A stretch of DNA of 64,000 bases, taken from assembly GCF_010233585.1 (NCBI RefSeq), contig NZ_CP045997.1:5089284-5153283 (forward strand), in the 5' to 3' direction. The notes below the pieces were generated by a model. That model did not search any database, was not told the origin of the DNA, and worked only from the letters and a program-made list of their open reading frames with translations. The first letter of the stretch is position 1. The number at the start of each line of letters is the position of its first letter. Source of the DNA: Spirosoma endbachense. GTDB taxonomy: Bacteria; Bacteroidota; Bacteroidia; Cytophagales; Spirosomataceae. The position numbers and the translations under genes are program-made. Of this stretch, positions 39,037 to 48,177 are shown piece after piece.

Positions 39037-40827
39037 TTATTTATTTAATTTCAGATCGTTCTGTAATGCTTCCAGCGCGAAAGCCAGATAAACCAGTGGT
39101 GCGTTCCAGTTGATGGCAATTTCGTTGGAGGCATACGAACAATCAGCATCAATGTAGACTTCATCAGCTACAGTGCTGATGTAGCCCGCACATTTGTCCT
39201 GTCGTGCGGCATTTGCGTTGATACCTCCTGATAATAAACCCGGAACCGGCTCTGCTACCCCGTCGGCGATTGACGGCCGGTGATGTGGATGCATGGGTGT
39301 TTTATCGCCGAAGCCCGTTACAAAGGAGTAACCCACGGCATTCCGGCCAAGTAAGTAGTCCAGGTTTCCGAGTGCATACTGTAAATACTGGCTTCGATTG
39401 GGCGAATTGGTTAATCGGTAGGCCTGGAGCAAGGCAATTCCCTGATTAGCTGCTTCGGCGCTACTACCCCAGATGAAATCCTTGGCCGACTTCCCCATAA
39501 CCGTTTGGAAAGCCTGTTTGTCGGCACCCATAAGTAACGAATCGGCCATCGTTGTCAGGTGTTGTTTCACTAAGAGTACATCTTTTTTGCCAAGGGGAGT
39601 GAGGTCGTTGCCGAATCGGGCCAGTGTATAATAGGCCAGGGTACGAACCTGCGGCCATGCTGGTAACGGCGTTTTTGTATCGGGAAACAGATTGACCGCT
39701 TTATAATAAGATTCGTCTTTGGTGGTTGCGTAGAGTTCAGCGGCAGCCCATATCCACTCATCGCTGGCATTGCGGTCTTCGTAGCTTCCGGTTACGACGT
39801 CAGGATCGAATTTTGCATTCATGTCGGCCTGATTGTACACAACTGTTGGATTCGCTTTCGCCCAATTCCAGGCTTTCGTGGCTGCTGATACACAGGAATC
39901 GGCCAGACCGGGTAATTCACGGTTATAAGCTTTGTAGACGCGCCCGGCCTGAGCCATCACAGCCGCAAAATCGAGAGTAGCCGTAATGCTTTTCTGGACA
40001 ACATAGCGATCATTAACGGCCTTGTCGGGCATAATCATTCCGTCGAAACGAGGATTCGTCAGTTTATGATACACACCACCGTCAGTTGGGTCCTGCATGG
40101 TTAGCATCCACCGCAGATTCCAGAGCACCTCATCGAGCAGATCAGGAATTTTATTCGTGCTTTCCGGAATATCGGTTTTTAAGGCGTTCATATAGGCCGG
40201 AAAATCTTCGTACAGCGACAGAAGTGTGCCCATCGTTATGCCCGAATTGACAATGTACTTGTTGTAATCGCCCGCGTCGTACCAGCCTCTGGGCGATCCT
40301 ATAACCGTACCGGCTGGTCGATCTTTCGAAGCCGCAGATGGATGAATGAGTACGCGATTATCGGGATGGCCAGCTGGCCGTGCCCATTTTCCGGCAAATT
40401 TGGCGGGTAGGTCAGTCGATACGCGCTGGTAGTAGAATCCTTTGAGCGCCCCAATTGCCAGATTCCTGTGCACACTGGGCCGAATCTCGAACGGGAAGGA
40501 GTGACCTGTACCCGGAATCAGGACAACGTAAGTGCCGGTTTTGGTAAACGTAGAAAAATCAGCCGTGCGGGTTGTTTTTCCTGAAATTGCGTTCTGCCGG
40601 GTATCGCTCAGTTTTCCTGAAAAGACAACCGTTTTTAAATCTGCCGAAACCAGCTGAAAGGCTCCCTTTGCTTCTCCGACTACAACCGCAATTTTTGCTG
40701 CATTGGGGTAATAACCAAGCTGGTTGAGCCGAATAGCTTCTGATAACGTTTGACCCTGAACCGGTAAACTACATGCAATAAGTAGCAGAAGGGTAAAGTA
40801 AGTGGATAGCTTTGCAGGAATGGTCAT
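39037..40827 (-). CDS. Exported GH9 family glycoside hydrolase (endoglucanase-type)
   Basis: The 596-residue enzyme has a signal peptide (LLLLIACSLPVQGQ), an N-terminal Ig-like cellulase domain (about 28-118, IRLNQLGYYPNAAKIAVV) and a GH9 catalytic domain. Catalytic residues: nucleophilic-water base in GWYDAGDYNKY (Asp184, Asp187), the substrate-binding HPHHRPS region and general acid Glu569 in NEIAINWNAPLV. GH9 enzymes invert beta-1,4-glucosidic bonds in cellulose or related glucans. No carbohydrate-binding module or T9SS tail, so it is probably periplasmic and acts on oligosaccharides. Confidence 0.93.
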   Translation of the reverse strand: MTIPAKLSTYFTLLLLIACSLPVQGQTLSEAIRLNQLGYYPNAAKIAVVVGEAKGAFQLVSADLKTVVFSGKLSDTRQNAISGKTTRTADFSTFTKTGTYVVLIPGTGHSFPFEIRPSVHRNLAIGALKGFYYQRVSTDLPAKFAGKWARPAGHPDNRVLIHPSAASKDRPAGTVIGSPRGWYDAGDYNKYIVNSGITMGTLLSLYEDFPAYMNALKTDIPESTNKIPDLLDEVLWNLRWMLTMQDPTDGGVYHKLTNPRFDGMIMPDKAVNDRYVVQKSITATLDFAAVMAQAGRVYKAYNRELPGLADSCVSAATKAWNWAKANPTVVYNQADMNAKFDPDVVTGSYEDRNASDEWIWAAAELYATTKDESYYKAVNLFPDTKTPLPAWPQVRTLAYYTLARFGNDLTPLGKKDVLLVKQHLTTMADSLLMGADKQAFQTVMGKSAKDFIWGSSAEAANQGIALLQAYRLTNSPNRSQYLQYALGNLDYLLGRNAVGYSFVTGFGDKTPMHPHHRPSIADGVAEPVPGLLSGGINANAARQDKCAGYISTVADEVYIDADCSYASNEIAINWNAPLVYLAFALEALQNDLKLNK

Positions 40828-40861
40828 AACGGGTTCAGGTTGAGATTTTGGCTTTCATAAG

Positions 40862-40964
40862 TGTAGCGTAGATGGCAATCTGCCTGACCGTAGGGGAAGC
40901 TGTAGCGAAACGCTTTTTCTTTACAACTTGATCTACGACCAGGCAGATTGCTGCCTACGCTACA
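40862..40964. repeat. About 100-bp imperfect palindrome, REP/MITE-like
   Basis: Bases 40862-40886 pair with 40940-40964: TGTAGCGTAG and GCAATCTGCCTG segments match exactly and three bases between them differ. The pairing continues inward (CTGACCGTAG against CTACGACCAG, two mismatches), leaving a loop of about 40 bases. The long loop and diverged arms differ from the tight perfect hairpins elsewhere in the window. It lies between two co-directional minus-strand genes. Confidence 0.7.
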
Positions 40965-40981
40965 TCTTTTTTACAGGTACT

Positions 40982-43150
40982 TTATTTGACAACTTTCATC
41001 TTACCCTGCATGACATAAAAGTGCCCTGGTACTGAGCACTCGTACGTATAGTCGCCGGGTTTATCGGGAGCGATAAAGTAAATCGTCTCGTTTGTATTGG
41101 GCTGAAGCAGATTGGTATGATGTAAAACCTTGTCAGACTGCGGAATGTAATTTTTCTCCTGCCCTTCAAGGCCTAATTTCATAGCCAGTTCGCCAACCTG
41201 AACTGCTGTGCCGGGTGTTACTACCACGAAGTTATGGAGCATGTCATCTTCATTGTTGAAGACAACGCGAACCTTACTACCTGCCTTTACCTGAAACTGC
41301 TCAGGAGCAAACTTAAGCCCTGGTTTAGTACCGATCGTGATCGTATAATCGGGCTCTCCCCATGATGCCGGCATTTCTGTTACCCGCTTGGCTGCACTGC
41401 TGACAGCCGTTTTAGCGGCACCCGCTTTGGTCATGGGTTTTCCTTTCGGGCTAGTCGACTTTGTGCTGACCGGTGGTGCCGATGAGGTGGAAGCCATGGC
41501 CATATCGGAATGATCATGCTTTGGTGCAGCGGCTGCAATTACCAGCTTTTCGCCGTCCGGTATGTTGTTGAGGGTATAATAGCCGACATTATGCAGCAAG
41601 GCCCGGCCGGTTGCCGAACGAACACCCGGTGTTGTAATCTCGTGAATATAGCCTAATCGGAGACTATCGACCACCAGCCGTGCTTTTAGTCCATCTTTTG
41701 ATACGACAATACCCCGAATTGGGCAACCACCCCGGTTAATGACCGGACTACCATAGGTAGCATGATACTTATAATTGAAGCCTGTAACTTTATAAGACTC
41801 AGGATTGGCCGCAAGCTCAGGATCGACAGGGGCGGTGAACTCGATCTCAAAACCGTCGGGCATTGCATGAATGGTCTTCATTTCGAAAGGGGTTCTACCC
41901 GTCCAGACAACGCGTTGCAGGCTATAAAGCTCTTTACCGGTCGAAGACCAGCCCCGGCTGGTCATACCCACAAACATAGAGGCATCGTGTCCCCACGCCA
42001 TACGCAGGACGCCCGATGAGAAACCTTCGCGGAACGGAAAAACAACACCCTGGTATTCGCCTTTAACTTTCTCGAAATCAACCCGTGACAGGATACTTTG
42101 TCCCTGATCGCCAACGAATACCTGATTAGCAAAAGGACCAAATTTCCCGTTCGTATTGTCGCTCATGAAACCTGATGTCGATATGCCCAGAATACCATGC
42201 GGTAACCATACTGCCGGAGCCTTCAGGGCTGGCAGGCGTTTGGCCACATCATACAATGGTTCGCCCGTGTTAGGCACTTCATCTTTCTTCAGCGTTAGCG
42301 GAGAGCCCGGCAAACCTGTCCAGCGTAGGCTTTCGGCATTGCCCAGGAAATCGCCTTTTTCTACCTGCGAAATACGGCCCGAGCCAACCCAGTCGCCCTG
42401 GTTTTCGGTGTAGAAGAAATCCCCTGCAGCATTCATGCCGTAACCAGCCGGAGAGCGCATACCGGCAGCGAAAGGCATCATTTTGCCATCCGGCGTAATT
42501 TCCAGCGTCCAGCCACGCCAGGGAACCAGACTAACGCCATGCCCCAGACTATTGCTCCAGCCGACGTTTAGCGTAACCAGCATGTTTCCATTTGGCAGGA
42601 ATGTTGGTCCATACGAATATTCATGATAGTTACCGGATAATGGCCAGGAGAAAATTTTATCGTACGAATCAGCCCGTCCGTCGCCGTCTGTATCACGCAG
42701 ACGGGTAAGTTCGCTCCGTTGGGTTACGTAGATATCTCCATCTTTGTAGGCAAGTCCCAGGGGCTCATGCAGCCCAGAGGCAAACCGCTTGTAGGTTGGC
42801 CGTTCGGTTCCGCTTATGTATGGATTTGATACGATCCAGACTTCGCCCCGCCGGGTACAAATGGCCAGGCTTCCGTCGGGCAATGTGGCCATGCCACCCA
42901 CTTCCAGAATAATATCTTCCGGAACGGGTAGGGAAATCAGTTTATAAAAATCATCCTCTTTTTCCGGATCAGCTTCGACTTTCGCCAGCCCTTTGGCAAC
43001 CGGAGCCGGTTGCTTACTGCTTGAACTGACTGGCTGGCCAGTTTTGGACTGGATCTGCGCCCTGCTCGATAAAGGGCTTAAACAGGCCACACTGGCCACA
43101 ACCAATGCCGTTAGAGCCCGTGTATTGAGATTATGAGTATATGCTTTCAT
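40982..43150 (-). CDS. Exported beta-propeller protein fused to a C-terminal blue-copper (auracyanin/azurin-like) domain
   Basis: The 722-residue product has a signal peptide (to about SSRAQ), then a six-bladed propeller of the sugar/sorbosone dehydrogenase-like type (about 70-420; repeated LPDGS, GLAYKDGDIYV, RDTDGDGRAD). A Ser/Thr/Lys/Ala linker with KHDHSDMAM follows, and last a cupredoxin domain. Copper ligands are visible: His639 in LHNFVVV and Cys705, His710, Met714 in CSVPGHFYVM, spaced as in azurin. It may oxidise a sugar or keto-sugar and pass electrons through copper; PQQ binding is not proven. It lies 24 bases after a DUF1080 gene, so the two are probably one operon. Confidence 0.88.
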   Translation of the reverse strand: MKAYTHNLNTRALTALVVASVACLSPLSSRAQIQSKTGQPVSSSSKQPAPVAKGLAKVEADPEKEDDFYKLISLPVPEDIILEVGGMATLPDGSLAICTRRGEVWIVSNPYISGTERPTYKRFASGLHEPLGLAYKDGDIYVTQRSELTRLRDTDGDGRADSYDKIFSWPLSGNYHEYSYGPTFLPNGNMLVTLNVGWSNSLGHGVSLVPWRGWTLEITPDGKMMPFAAGMRSPAGYGMNAAGDFFYTENQGDWVGSGRISQVEKGDFLGNAESLRWTGLPGSPLTLKKDEVPNTGEPLYDVAKRLPALKAPAVWLPHGILGISTSGFMSDNTNGKFGPFANQVFVGDQGQSILSRVDFEKVKGEYQGVVFPFREGFSSGVLRMAWGHDASMFVGMTSRGWSSTGKELYSLQRVVWTGRTPFEMKTIHAMPDGFEIEFTAPVDPELAANPESYKVTGFNYKYHATYGSPVINRGGCPIRGIVVSKDGLKARLVVDSLRLGYIHEITTPGVRSATGRALLHNVGYYTLNNIPDGEKLVIAAAAPKHDHSDMAMASTSSAPPVSTKSTSPKGKPMTKAGAAKTAVSSAAKRVTEMPASWGEPDYTITIGTKPGLKFAPEQFQVKAGSKVRVVFNNEDDMLHNFVVVTPGTAVQVGELAMKLGLEGQEKNYIPQSDKVLHHTNLLQPNTNETIYFIAPDKPGDYTYECSVPGHFYVMQGKMKVVK

Positions 43151-43174
43151 CTTGTTTTTCGGGAAGTTGAGCGC

Positions 43175-45067
43175 TTACCAGACAATTGAATAGGTGACCG
43201 TGCCCGTATTATTCGTTGCGTTTATCGGCATCAATAGCTCTTTGGTATTTGCGGCAGTAGTGCGAATAACCGGTTTTTCTTTCCCTGGTAGCTCAATAAA
43301 ATACTGCTTGTCATTAATCGCATACATACCGTTAGGCAACTCGGTAATATCGCTTCCTGATGCAATTCGGCACCAGATTCCCTGCCCGGTAACGGTCGTT
43401 CCGGGAGTTACTGTAAATGAGTGCGATAACTTTCGGCCTTCATCGGTTGACGCAAATGATTCCCGTACGTTTGCTGTGCCCAGCGTGTATTTGAAAACAG
43501 GACGCCCTGATTTGTCGATGTCGTAGCCCAGGTTCGTATACGTAGCACTGGAATCGGGCCAGGCTGCATTTTTATCTGCCAGCCAGGCAAGCGAAGGCTT
43601 ACCCGAAAGTTCGATTACGCTGCCCAAAGGAACCGAAAGCTGTGTTTCGCCCCGGCCGTGCCACATCGGTGTTGTTTCCAGGAAATCGCCCCGCCAGATT
43701 TGCAGAAATTCCCCTTTCGCAAGGTCGACCGTGTAGTTGGCATCACCTGGCTCACCAACCGATATGGTATGAGTATGTTTCAGGCCGTGGTGGTTGACGA
43801 AGCCCCGCTGCATAACGGGCTCGCTTTTGGCCAGCAGTGAAATTTCGCTAACCGGATCTTCGGCCCGGATAATTTGATTCAGGGTTGTATATTGAAATCC
43901 AGGTCCTTCAACGGATAAGAGAATATCATTACTTCGGGCATACCACAAGCCAAAATTTTTGTAGTAGGATAGTTCAAGCGGATAATCACCTGCCTCCAGA
44001 TTTACCTTTGTCGATGCCGTACCACCATCTTCAGTATTGATCGTAAGGAGTTTTTTACCCGCGATTTTCAATTCGCCGGCTCCATTCCGAACGTTCGGGT
44101 TAACCTCAGCCGGAATCCAGCGCAGGTTCAGGTTGAGCAGGTATTCGCCCGAGCGGGGAATATGGATGGTGCCCGTAATTTTTCCCGCAAAGTTATCCTT
44201 ACTGCCGGGTGCCAGATGAGCCAGTACATCGATCGGCATTTCCCGTTTCGGTGTAAGCGAAGCCAGTTCATCAACGGATTTGAATTTACCGTCATAAGCG
44301 CTCAGCTGTAATTTAGTTAGCGCCACGGGCTCAATGGCATAGGCTTTGTATTTGATAGTACGAATGGCTACCGGACCATGATCGCCCTGGAGCATGAGCG
44401 GGCCCATGGGTTTTTCATCCTGAAAAGCCGCCGATCGGGTTGGTCCGGTTACTTCAATATTTTCGTGGATGGTTACCCCATTCTGTATCACTTTAACAAA
44501 ACGGGCATTGGCAATTTTTTCGCCTTTTTCGTTGAAACGCGGTGCCCGAAACACAATTTTATAATGCTGCCACAAACCCGGTGCTTTGCTGACATTCTGA
44601 GCGGGCGGGTGGCCTTCATAGCCTTTGCGGCCTTCGGGTCGGCTTTCGTCCCAGCGTTCGTAAATGGAACCACAATCGGCCGGCGTCGGCACTTTTACCC
44701 CCCAGCTATCGAACAGCTGAATTTCGTACCGACCTTGTAGGTAGATGCCTGAGTTGGAACCTTTCTCCATCATGAAATCCAGCTCCAGTTCAATATCACC
44801 GTGTTCCATTTTGGTAAACAGATGATCTTTGCTTTTTCCGGAAAGATCATTGACCAGTATACCCGTTCCTGATTTGACGCTTCCACCTCCGCTCTTATTG
44901 AGGTCATAGAAAACGTCACCGGCGAGTTTCCAGTTGCTGCCAGTTGGTTTAAAGTCGTTCAGATTCTGGAAATTAATTGTTGTATAAGGTAATTCAGGTT
45001 TCTGAGCCGATACACTAACCGCGTAAAACAGTAAGCACAGGAGCAGACAACAAAGAGGGCGTTGCAT
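43175..45067 (-). CDS. Exported DUF1080 (3-keto-disaccharide hydrolase-like) protein with extra C-terminal domains
   Basis: The 630-residue protein has a signal peptide (LLLCLLFYAVSVSAQ), a DUF1080 jelly-roll domain (about 27-245; DIELELDFMMEKGSNSGIYLQGRYEIQLFDSW split around residues 90-122), then a PA14-like or carbohydrate-binding region (about 270-400; HIPRSGEYLLNLNLRW) and an all-beta C-terminal part. DUF1080 proteins are linked to hydrolysis of 3-keto glycosides. Its operon partner downstream is the propeller-cupredoxin protein, which supports an oxidise-then-cleave glycoside pathway, as inference. Confidence 0.85.
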   Translation of the reverse strand: MQRPLCCLLLCLLFYAVSVSAQKPELPYTTINFQNLNDFKPTGSNWKLAGDVFYDLNKSGGGSVKSGTGILVNDLSGKSKDHLFTKMEHGDIELELDFMMEKGSNSGIYLQGRYEIQLFDSWGVKVPTPADCGSIYERWDESRPEGRKGYEGHPPAQNVSKAPGLWQHYKIVFRAPRFNEKGEKIANARFVKVIQNGVTIHENIEVTGPTRSAAFQDEKPMGPLMLQGDHGPVAIRTIKYKAYAIEPVALTKLQLSAYDGKFKSVDELASLTPKREMPIDVLAHLAPGSKDNFAGKITGTIHIPRSGEYLLNLNLRWIPAEVNPNVRNGAGELKIAGKKLLTINTEDGGTASTKVNLEAGDYPLELSYYKNFGLWYARSNDILLSVEGPGFQYTTLNQIIRAEDPVSEISLLAKSEPVMQRGFVNHHGLKHTHTISVGEPGDANYTVDLAKGEFLQIWRGDFLETTPMWHGRGETQLSVPLGSVIELSGKPSLAWLADKNAAWPDSSATYTNLGYDIDKSGRPVFKYTLGTANVRESFASTDEGRKLSHSFTVTPGTTVTGQGIWCRIASGSDITELPNGMYAINDKQYFIELPGKEKPVIRTTAANTKELLMPINATNNTGTVTYSIVW

Positions 45068-45134
45068 GATTTGTTATAAAAAATTGATTGAATACTCGAA
45101 CGGGTCTCATTACACGTTCTAAAATATATATTTA

Positions 45135-45485
45135 CTAGACAAAGTCCTCTCTCATGGGAGTAAAGACGTCGACCAGAACACCTGCTTCTACACAGACGGC
45201 CCCGTGCCGGATATTCGGCGGAATATAATAGGCATCGCCGGTACGGAGAGTTTTTGTTTCATCAGCAATGGTAATGTCAAAAGCACCACTTTCAACGTAG
45301 CTTATCTGGGTATGTCTATGCTCATGAAGCGTGCCGATCCCACCCGTTTCAAAGGCAACCTTCACCATCATCAGGTTGGTATCATAAGTCATGATTTTAC
45401 GTTTGACGCCCTCGGCAACCGATTCCCAAGGAATAGACTGGTCATCTACAAAACGAGTCGCGAATGATGTTTCTGTCATTGCCAA
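45135..45485 (-). CDS. Small cupin protein, KdgF-like
   Basis: A 116-residue single-cupin protein. Metal ligands fit KdgF: His54 and His56 in LHEHRHTQ, Gln60, and His94 in PPNIRHGAV. KdgF linearises unsaturated uronates released from pectin and alginate; many homologues have other or unknown roles. No uronate-degrading gene is near. It is preceded on the same strand by a terminator-ended RNA candidate about 90 bases upstream. ATG 45485 is used; 45479 is also possible. Confidence 0.85.
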   Translation of the reverse strand: MAMTETSFATRFVDDQSIPWESVAEGVKRKIMTYDTNLMMVKVAFETGGIGTLHEHRHTQISYVESGAFDITIADETKTLRTGDAYYIPPNIRHGAVCVEAGVLVDVFTPMREDFV

Positions 45486-46012
45486 TTTTTTCTGGTAAGA
45501 GGTTTGATGTATATAAATCTACTTCTAGACTAAATTATTCAGCAAGTTAAATCGGTTTTTGGTCAGTCCGATTAAAAACAAAAAAGCCGTCCCGAAAATC
45601 GGGGCGGCTTTCCGCTTCTATCCACACCATTTCAAGACCAACGACCGGGCGGCCGTTGAATCTTGATGTTCAACCTTCCCTTTGTAAAGGATCGTTATGC
45701 TAAAATTAGCAATTTCTTTGTTAGTCCGGGAAACGTTAAAATTCCCAAAAGACTAATGTCAATTCACACCACAAAGTTGGTGAGTTATTTTTTATTTAAC
45801 GCTATTTATGACTTAAAAATTACTTAACGTAGCAAATTGTAAGTTGAAAATTCGTATATGCCCCAATGCCGTCGGCTAAGTTATAAAATTATTAGACTTA
45901 CCAGAGCCAAACTATTTTTTTTATCTGACTGATAATGAAGGTAAAGTCAATAAAAATAGGGCAAAACCAGGTTTTTAATCAGGCGAACTTATGTTAATTT
46001 TTTGCTAAGTAT
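45486..46012. other. 527-base intergenic region containing an RNA candidate
   Basis: The part from 45574 to about 45720 is GC-richer and folds into several hairpins (see the ncRNA entry). The part from about 45720 to 46012 is very AT-rich with no ORF; it would contain the RNA's promoter, but no exact TAnnTTTG element was found on the minus strand. Confidence 0.5.
45574..45720 (-). ncRNA. Candidate structured small RNA with intrinsic terminator
   Basis: On the minus strand, read 5' to 3', there are two small hairpins (45699-45710, GCTAA/TTAGC; 45679-45690, CCTTT/AAAGG) and a strong one (45632-45666, 15 pairs with one bulged T and a GCCC loop). An intrinsic terminator follows at 45583-45611 (12 pairs, ATTTT loop), with exit T-run TTTTTTGTTTTT. 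The T-run is on the minus side only, so an RNA must end here. The nearest upstream gene (PhyH) stops about 290 bases before, so a separate RNA is more likely than a 3' tail. The 5' end is not defined. I could not match it to SRP RNA, tmRNA or RNase P RNA; a 6S-like RNA or leader of the cupin gene are alternatives. Confidence 0.55.
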
Positions 46013-46816
46013 TTATAATAACTTTTTAACCTCCAGGACATCAATCTTATTCTGTTTGGCGTTCGCCAGCGTCTCCGGCGTATAGTCAGATAGCCGGATA
46101 TTATCCTGCATGTCGGCCCGTTTCAATAGGTGTTGTTCCAGGTAACGATCGAGGTGTTTACCGGCCAAACCATAGCTGAAAAAAAGCGATATACGCTCTC
46201 CCTGCTGTTCACGAAACAAAAAATCCGGCAGGCGATTTTCCAGGCCAACATGTAATGGTAAATTGTTGAATAATTTCATTCGTCGGGCGTTGCCGCTGTG
46301 CAGTGTCCGCATATTCCAGACGACAATATCGCCAGCGCGGGTGTCGGCAAAGACATCGGCTCCGTCAGCCGCCTGGTGGCTGCCTGTTTTAAACCGGATA
46401 CCACCACTATACGTATCATGGTCCTGCAAATAAATGCCAAAACGAATGAGCGGATACGTACCTTCCCAATCGGCCCCCTGACCAAATTGATGGCGATCAA
46501 TATTATCGCGGTGGAATCCTCGGGTTCCGGTTCCGATCTGGTAGGTGCTGTCGGAAAAGTAAACGGGGGTATCGCCCAGTAATTCTGTGGCAATTGTCAC
46601 AATTCGTGGGTCGTACAGAACCCACCCCAGACCGTCTTTGCTAAGCAGGTCGCCCTTTATCGACGAAGCTTGTTTGACCTGGGCAACCAGTCCTTTTTTT
46701 TGCTGCTGGTCACGATGGTCGTAAGCGGCCTGTCGTAGTTTGGTAACTTCTTCGGTTGTAAATACATTACGAACAATCAGGTAGCCCTGCTGTTCAAATT
46801 GCTCCCGACGCGTCAT
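46013..46816 (-). CDS. Phytanoyl-CoA dioxygenase (PhyH) family protein
   Basis: A 267-residue Fe(II)/2-oxoglutarate oxygenase. The facial triad is visible: His102 and Asp104 in GFHRDNI and His173 in RTLHSGN; RFKTGSHQ and the double-stranded beta-helix pattern also fit. The substrate is unknown; bacterial PhyH proteins hydroxylate varied small molecules. It lies 94 bases downstream of aroA on the same strand. Confidence 0.88.
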   Translation of the reverse strand: MTRREQFEQQGYLIVRNVFTTEEVTKLRQAAYDHRDQQQKKGLVAQVKQASSIKGDLLSKDGLGWVLYDPRIVTIATELLGDTPVYFSDSTYQIGTGTRGFHRDNIDRHQFGQGADWEGTYPLIRFGIYLQDHDTYSGGIRFKTGSHQAADGADVFADTRAGDIVVWNMRTLHSGNARRMKLFNNLPLHVGLENRLPDFLFREQQGERISLFFSYGLAGKHLDRYLEQHLLKRADMQDNIRLSDYTPETLANAKQNKIDVLEVKKLL

Positions 46817-46909
46817 GGTTGGTTTGTGGTTATTGTTGTGCCGCTTTCAGTAGTCAGTTTATCCTAAATGATGCCACATAAACCAACTACGGTGAACCTA
46901 AGTTTGGAA

Positions 46910-48172
46910 TTATCCGGCAACTTTAGTGCCTGCCTGTATTTCCTGTACCGATACAATCCGGGCCATATCGTCCCAGAAACTAGGGTATGATTTGGCTACT
47001 ACGCCCGGTTCTTCAATCACGACCTCCTGCTGCATGGCCACTGGTGCGAAAGCCATGGCCATACGATGGTCATCATAGGTTTCGATGGTGGCTGGTGATT
47101 GATAAACAGAACCCGATCGCCTAACCTCATACCGATGATTAGGCTCAATTTCAACCAGTTCGGCTCCGATTTTTTGTAATTCCGCCTGCAAGGCAGCTAT
47201 GCGGTCTGTTTCTTTAATCTTGAGACTTTCAACACCGGTCAGCGTCAGCACAACACCGTTCATGGCGGCACAGACAGCAACGGTCTGGGCCAGATCGGGG
47301 CAATGAGTGAAGTCCCAGGCAAGTGTTGTTTCGGCTGGTTGTCTGGTCAATTGAACGCCTGTTTCGGTAAATGTGCTTTCGACGCCTAATGACCGCATAA
47401 TATCGACAATGGCGCTGTCGCCCTGTAATGATTTTGCTTTCAGCCCTATCAATTCAAGTTCAGCGGTTTCGTCGAGAGCGAGCGCTTCAACGCTGTACCA
47501 GTAGCTGGCACCCGACCAGTCCGATTCAATGGTGTAGGATTTTGGGGTGTAGGGGCTTGGCCTGACCGTAATGGTTTTTTTATCCCAATCGGTTTCAACG
47601 TCAGCACCAAAATACACCATTTGCTCCAGGGTCATTTCAATATAAGGCCGTGAGCCAATAGCCCCCGTTAATTCGAGCGTCAGACCGTTTGGTAATGTAG
47701 GAGCAATCATCAGCAATGCCGAAATGTACTGGCTACTGACATCACCCCGGATACTTACTTTCGCTTCAGCCGAAGGCGTAAATCCATTGATCTGCAAAGG
47801 TGGGTATCCGTCATTTTTCAGATACGTAATGTCTGCTCCCAGCGTCCGCAACGCATCCACCAAAATCCCAATGGGTCGCTCACACATACGGGGAGTACCG
47901 GTCATGGTTTTTTTCTGGCCCGTTACGGCGAAATACGCCGTCAGAAAACGCATCGTCGTACCGGCATCGAGTACATCGGCAACAGCATCGTCTGATTTTA
48001 ACAGACGGATCATTGTTTGCGTATCGCGGGCGGTCGATAAATTACGCAGATCGCAGCGAAAGTTGGTCAGCGCATCAATAATGAGGGCACGATTGCTTTC
48101 GCTTTTCGACGAAGCCAGCGGAATGGTAGCCCGAACGGGGCCAGTTGGGGGAGTAAGTTTAACGGCGTTCAT
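46910..48172 (-). CDS. aroA: 3-phosphoshikimate 1-carboxyvinyltransferase (EPSP synthase)
   Basis: The 420-residue enzyme of the shikimate pathway joins shikimate-3-phosphate and phosphoenolpyruvate. Motifs: ASSKSESNRALI (catalytic Lys and Ser), DAGTTMRFLTAYFA, RPIGILVDALR, GDVSSQYISALLMIAP, and C-terminal IKETDRI and DDHRMAMAFA. No other aro gene is adjacent. A strong -7 box lies only six bases before its ATG (see below). Confidence 0.96.
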   Translation of the reverse strand: MNAVKLTPPTGPVRATIPLASSKSESNRALIIDALTNFRCDLRNLSTARDTQTMIRLLKSDDAVADVLDAGTTMRFLTAYFAVTGQKKTMTGTPRMCERPIGILVDALRTLGADITYLKNDGYPPLQINGFTPSAEAKVSIRGDVSSQYISALLMIAPTLPNGLTLELTGAIGSRPYIEMTLEQMVYFGADVETDWDKKTITVRPSPYTPKSYTIESDWSGASYWYSVEALALDETAELELIGLKAKSLQGDSAIVDIMRSLGVESTFTETGVQLTRQPAETTLAWDFTHCPDLAQTVAVCAAMNGVVLTLTGVESLKIKETDRIAALQAELQKIGAELVEIEPNHRYEVRRSGSVYQSPATIETYDDHRMAMAFAPVAMQQEVVIEEPGVVAKSYPSFWDDMARIVSVQEIQAGTKVAG

Positions 48173-48177
48173 TCCTG

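Noticed and set aside
45574..45720. Assignment of the RNA candidate to SRP RNA, tmRNA or RNase P RNA
   Set aside because: Signature sequences of those RNAs (such as the SRP tetraloop helix or the RNase P conserved core) were not seen and the size does not fit tmRNA or RNase P.
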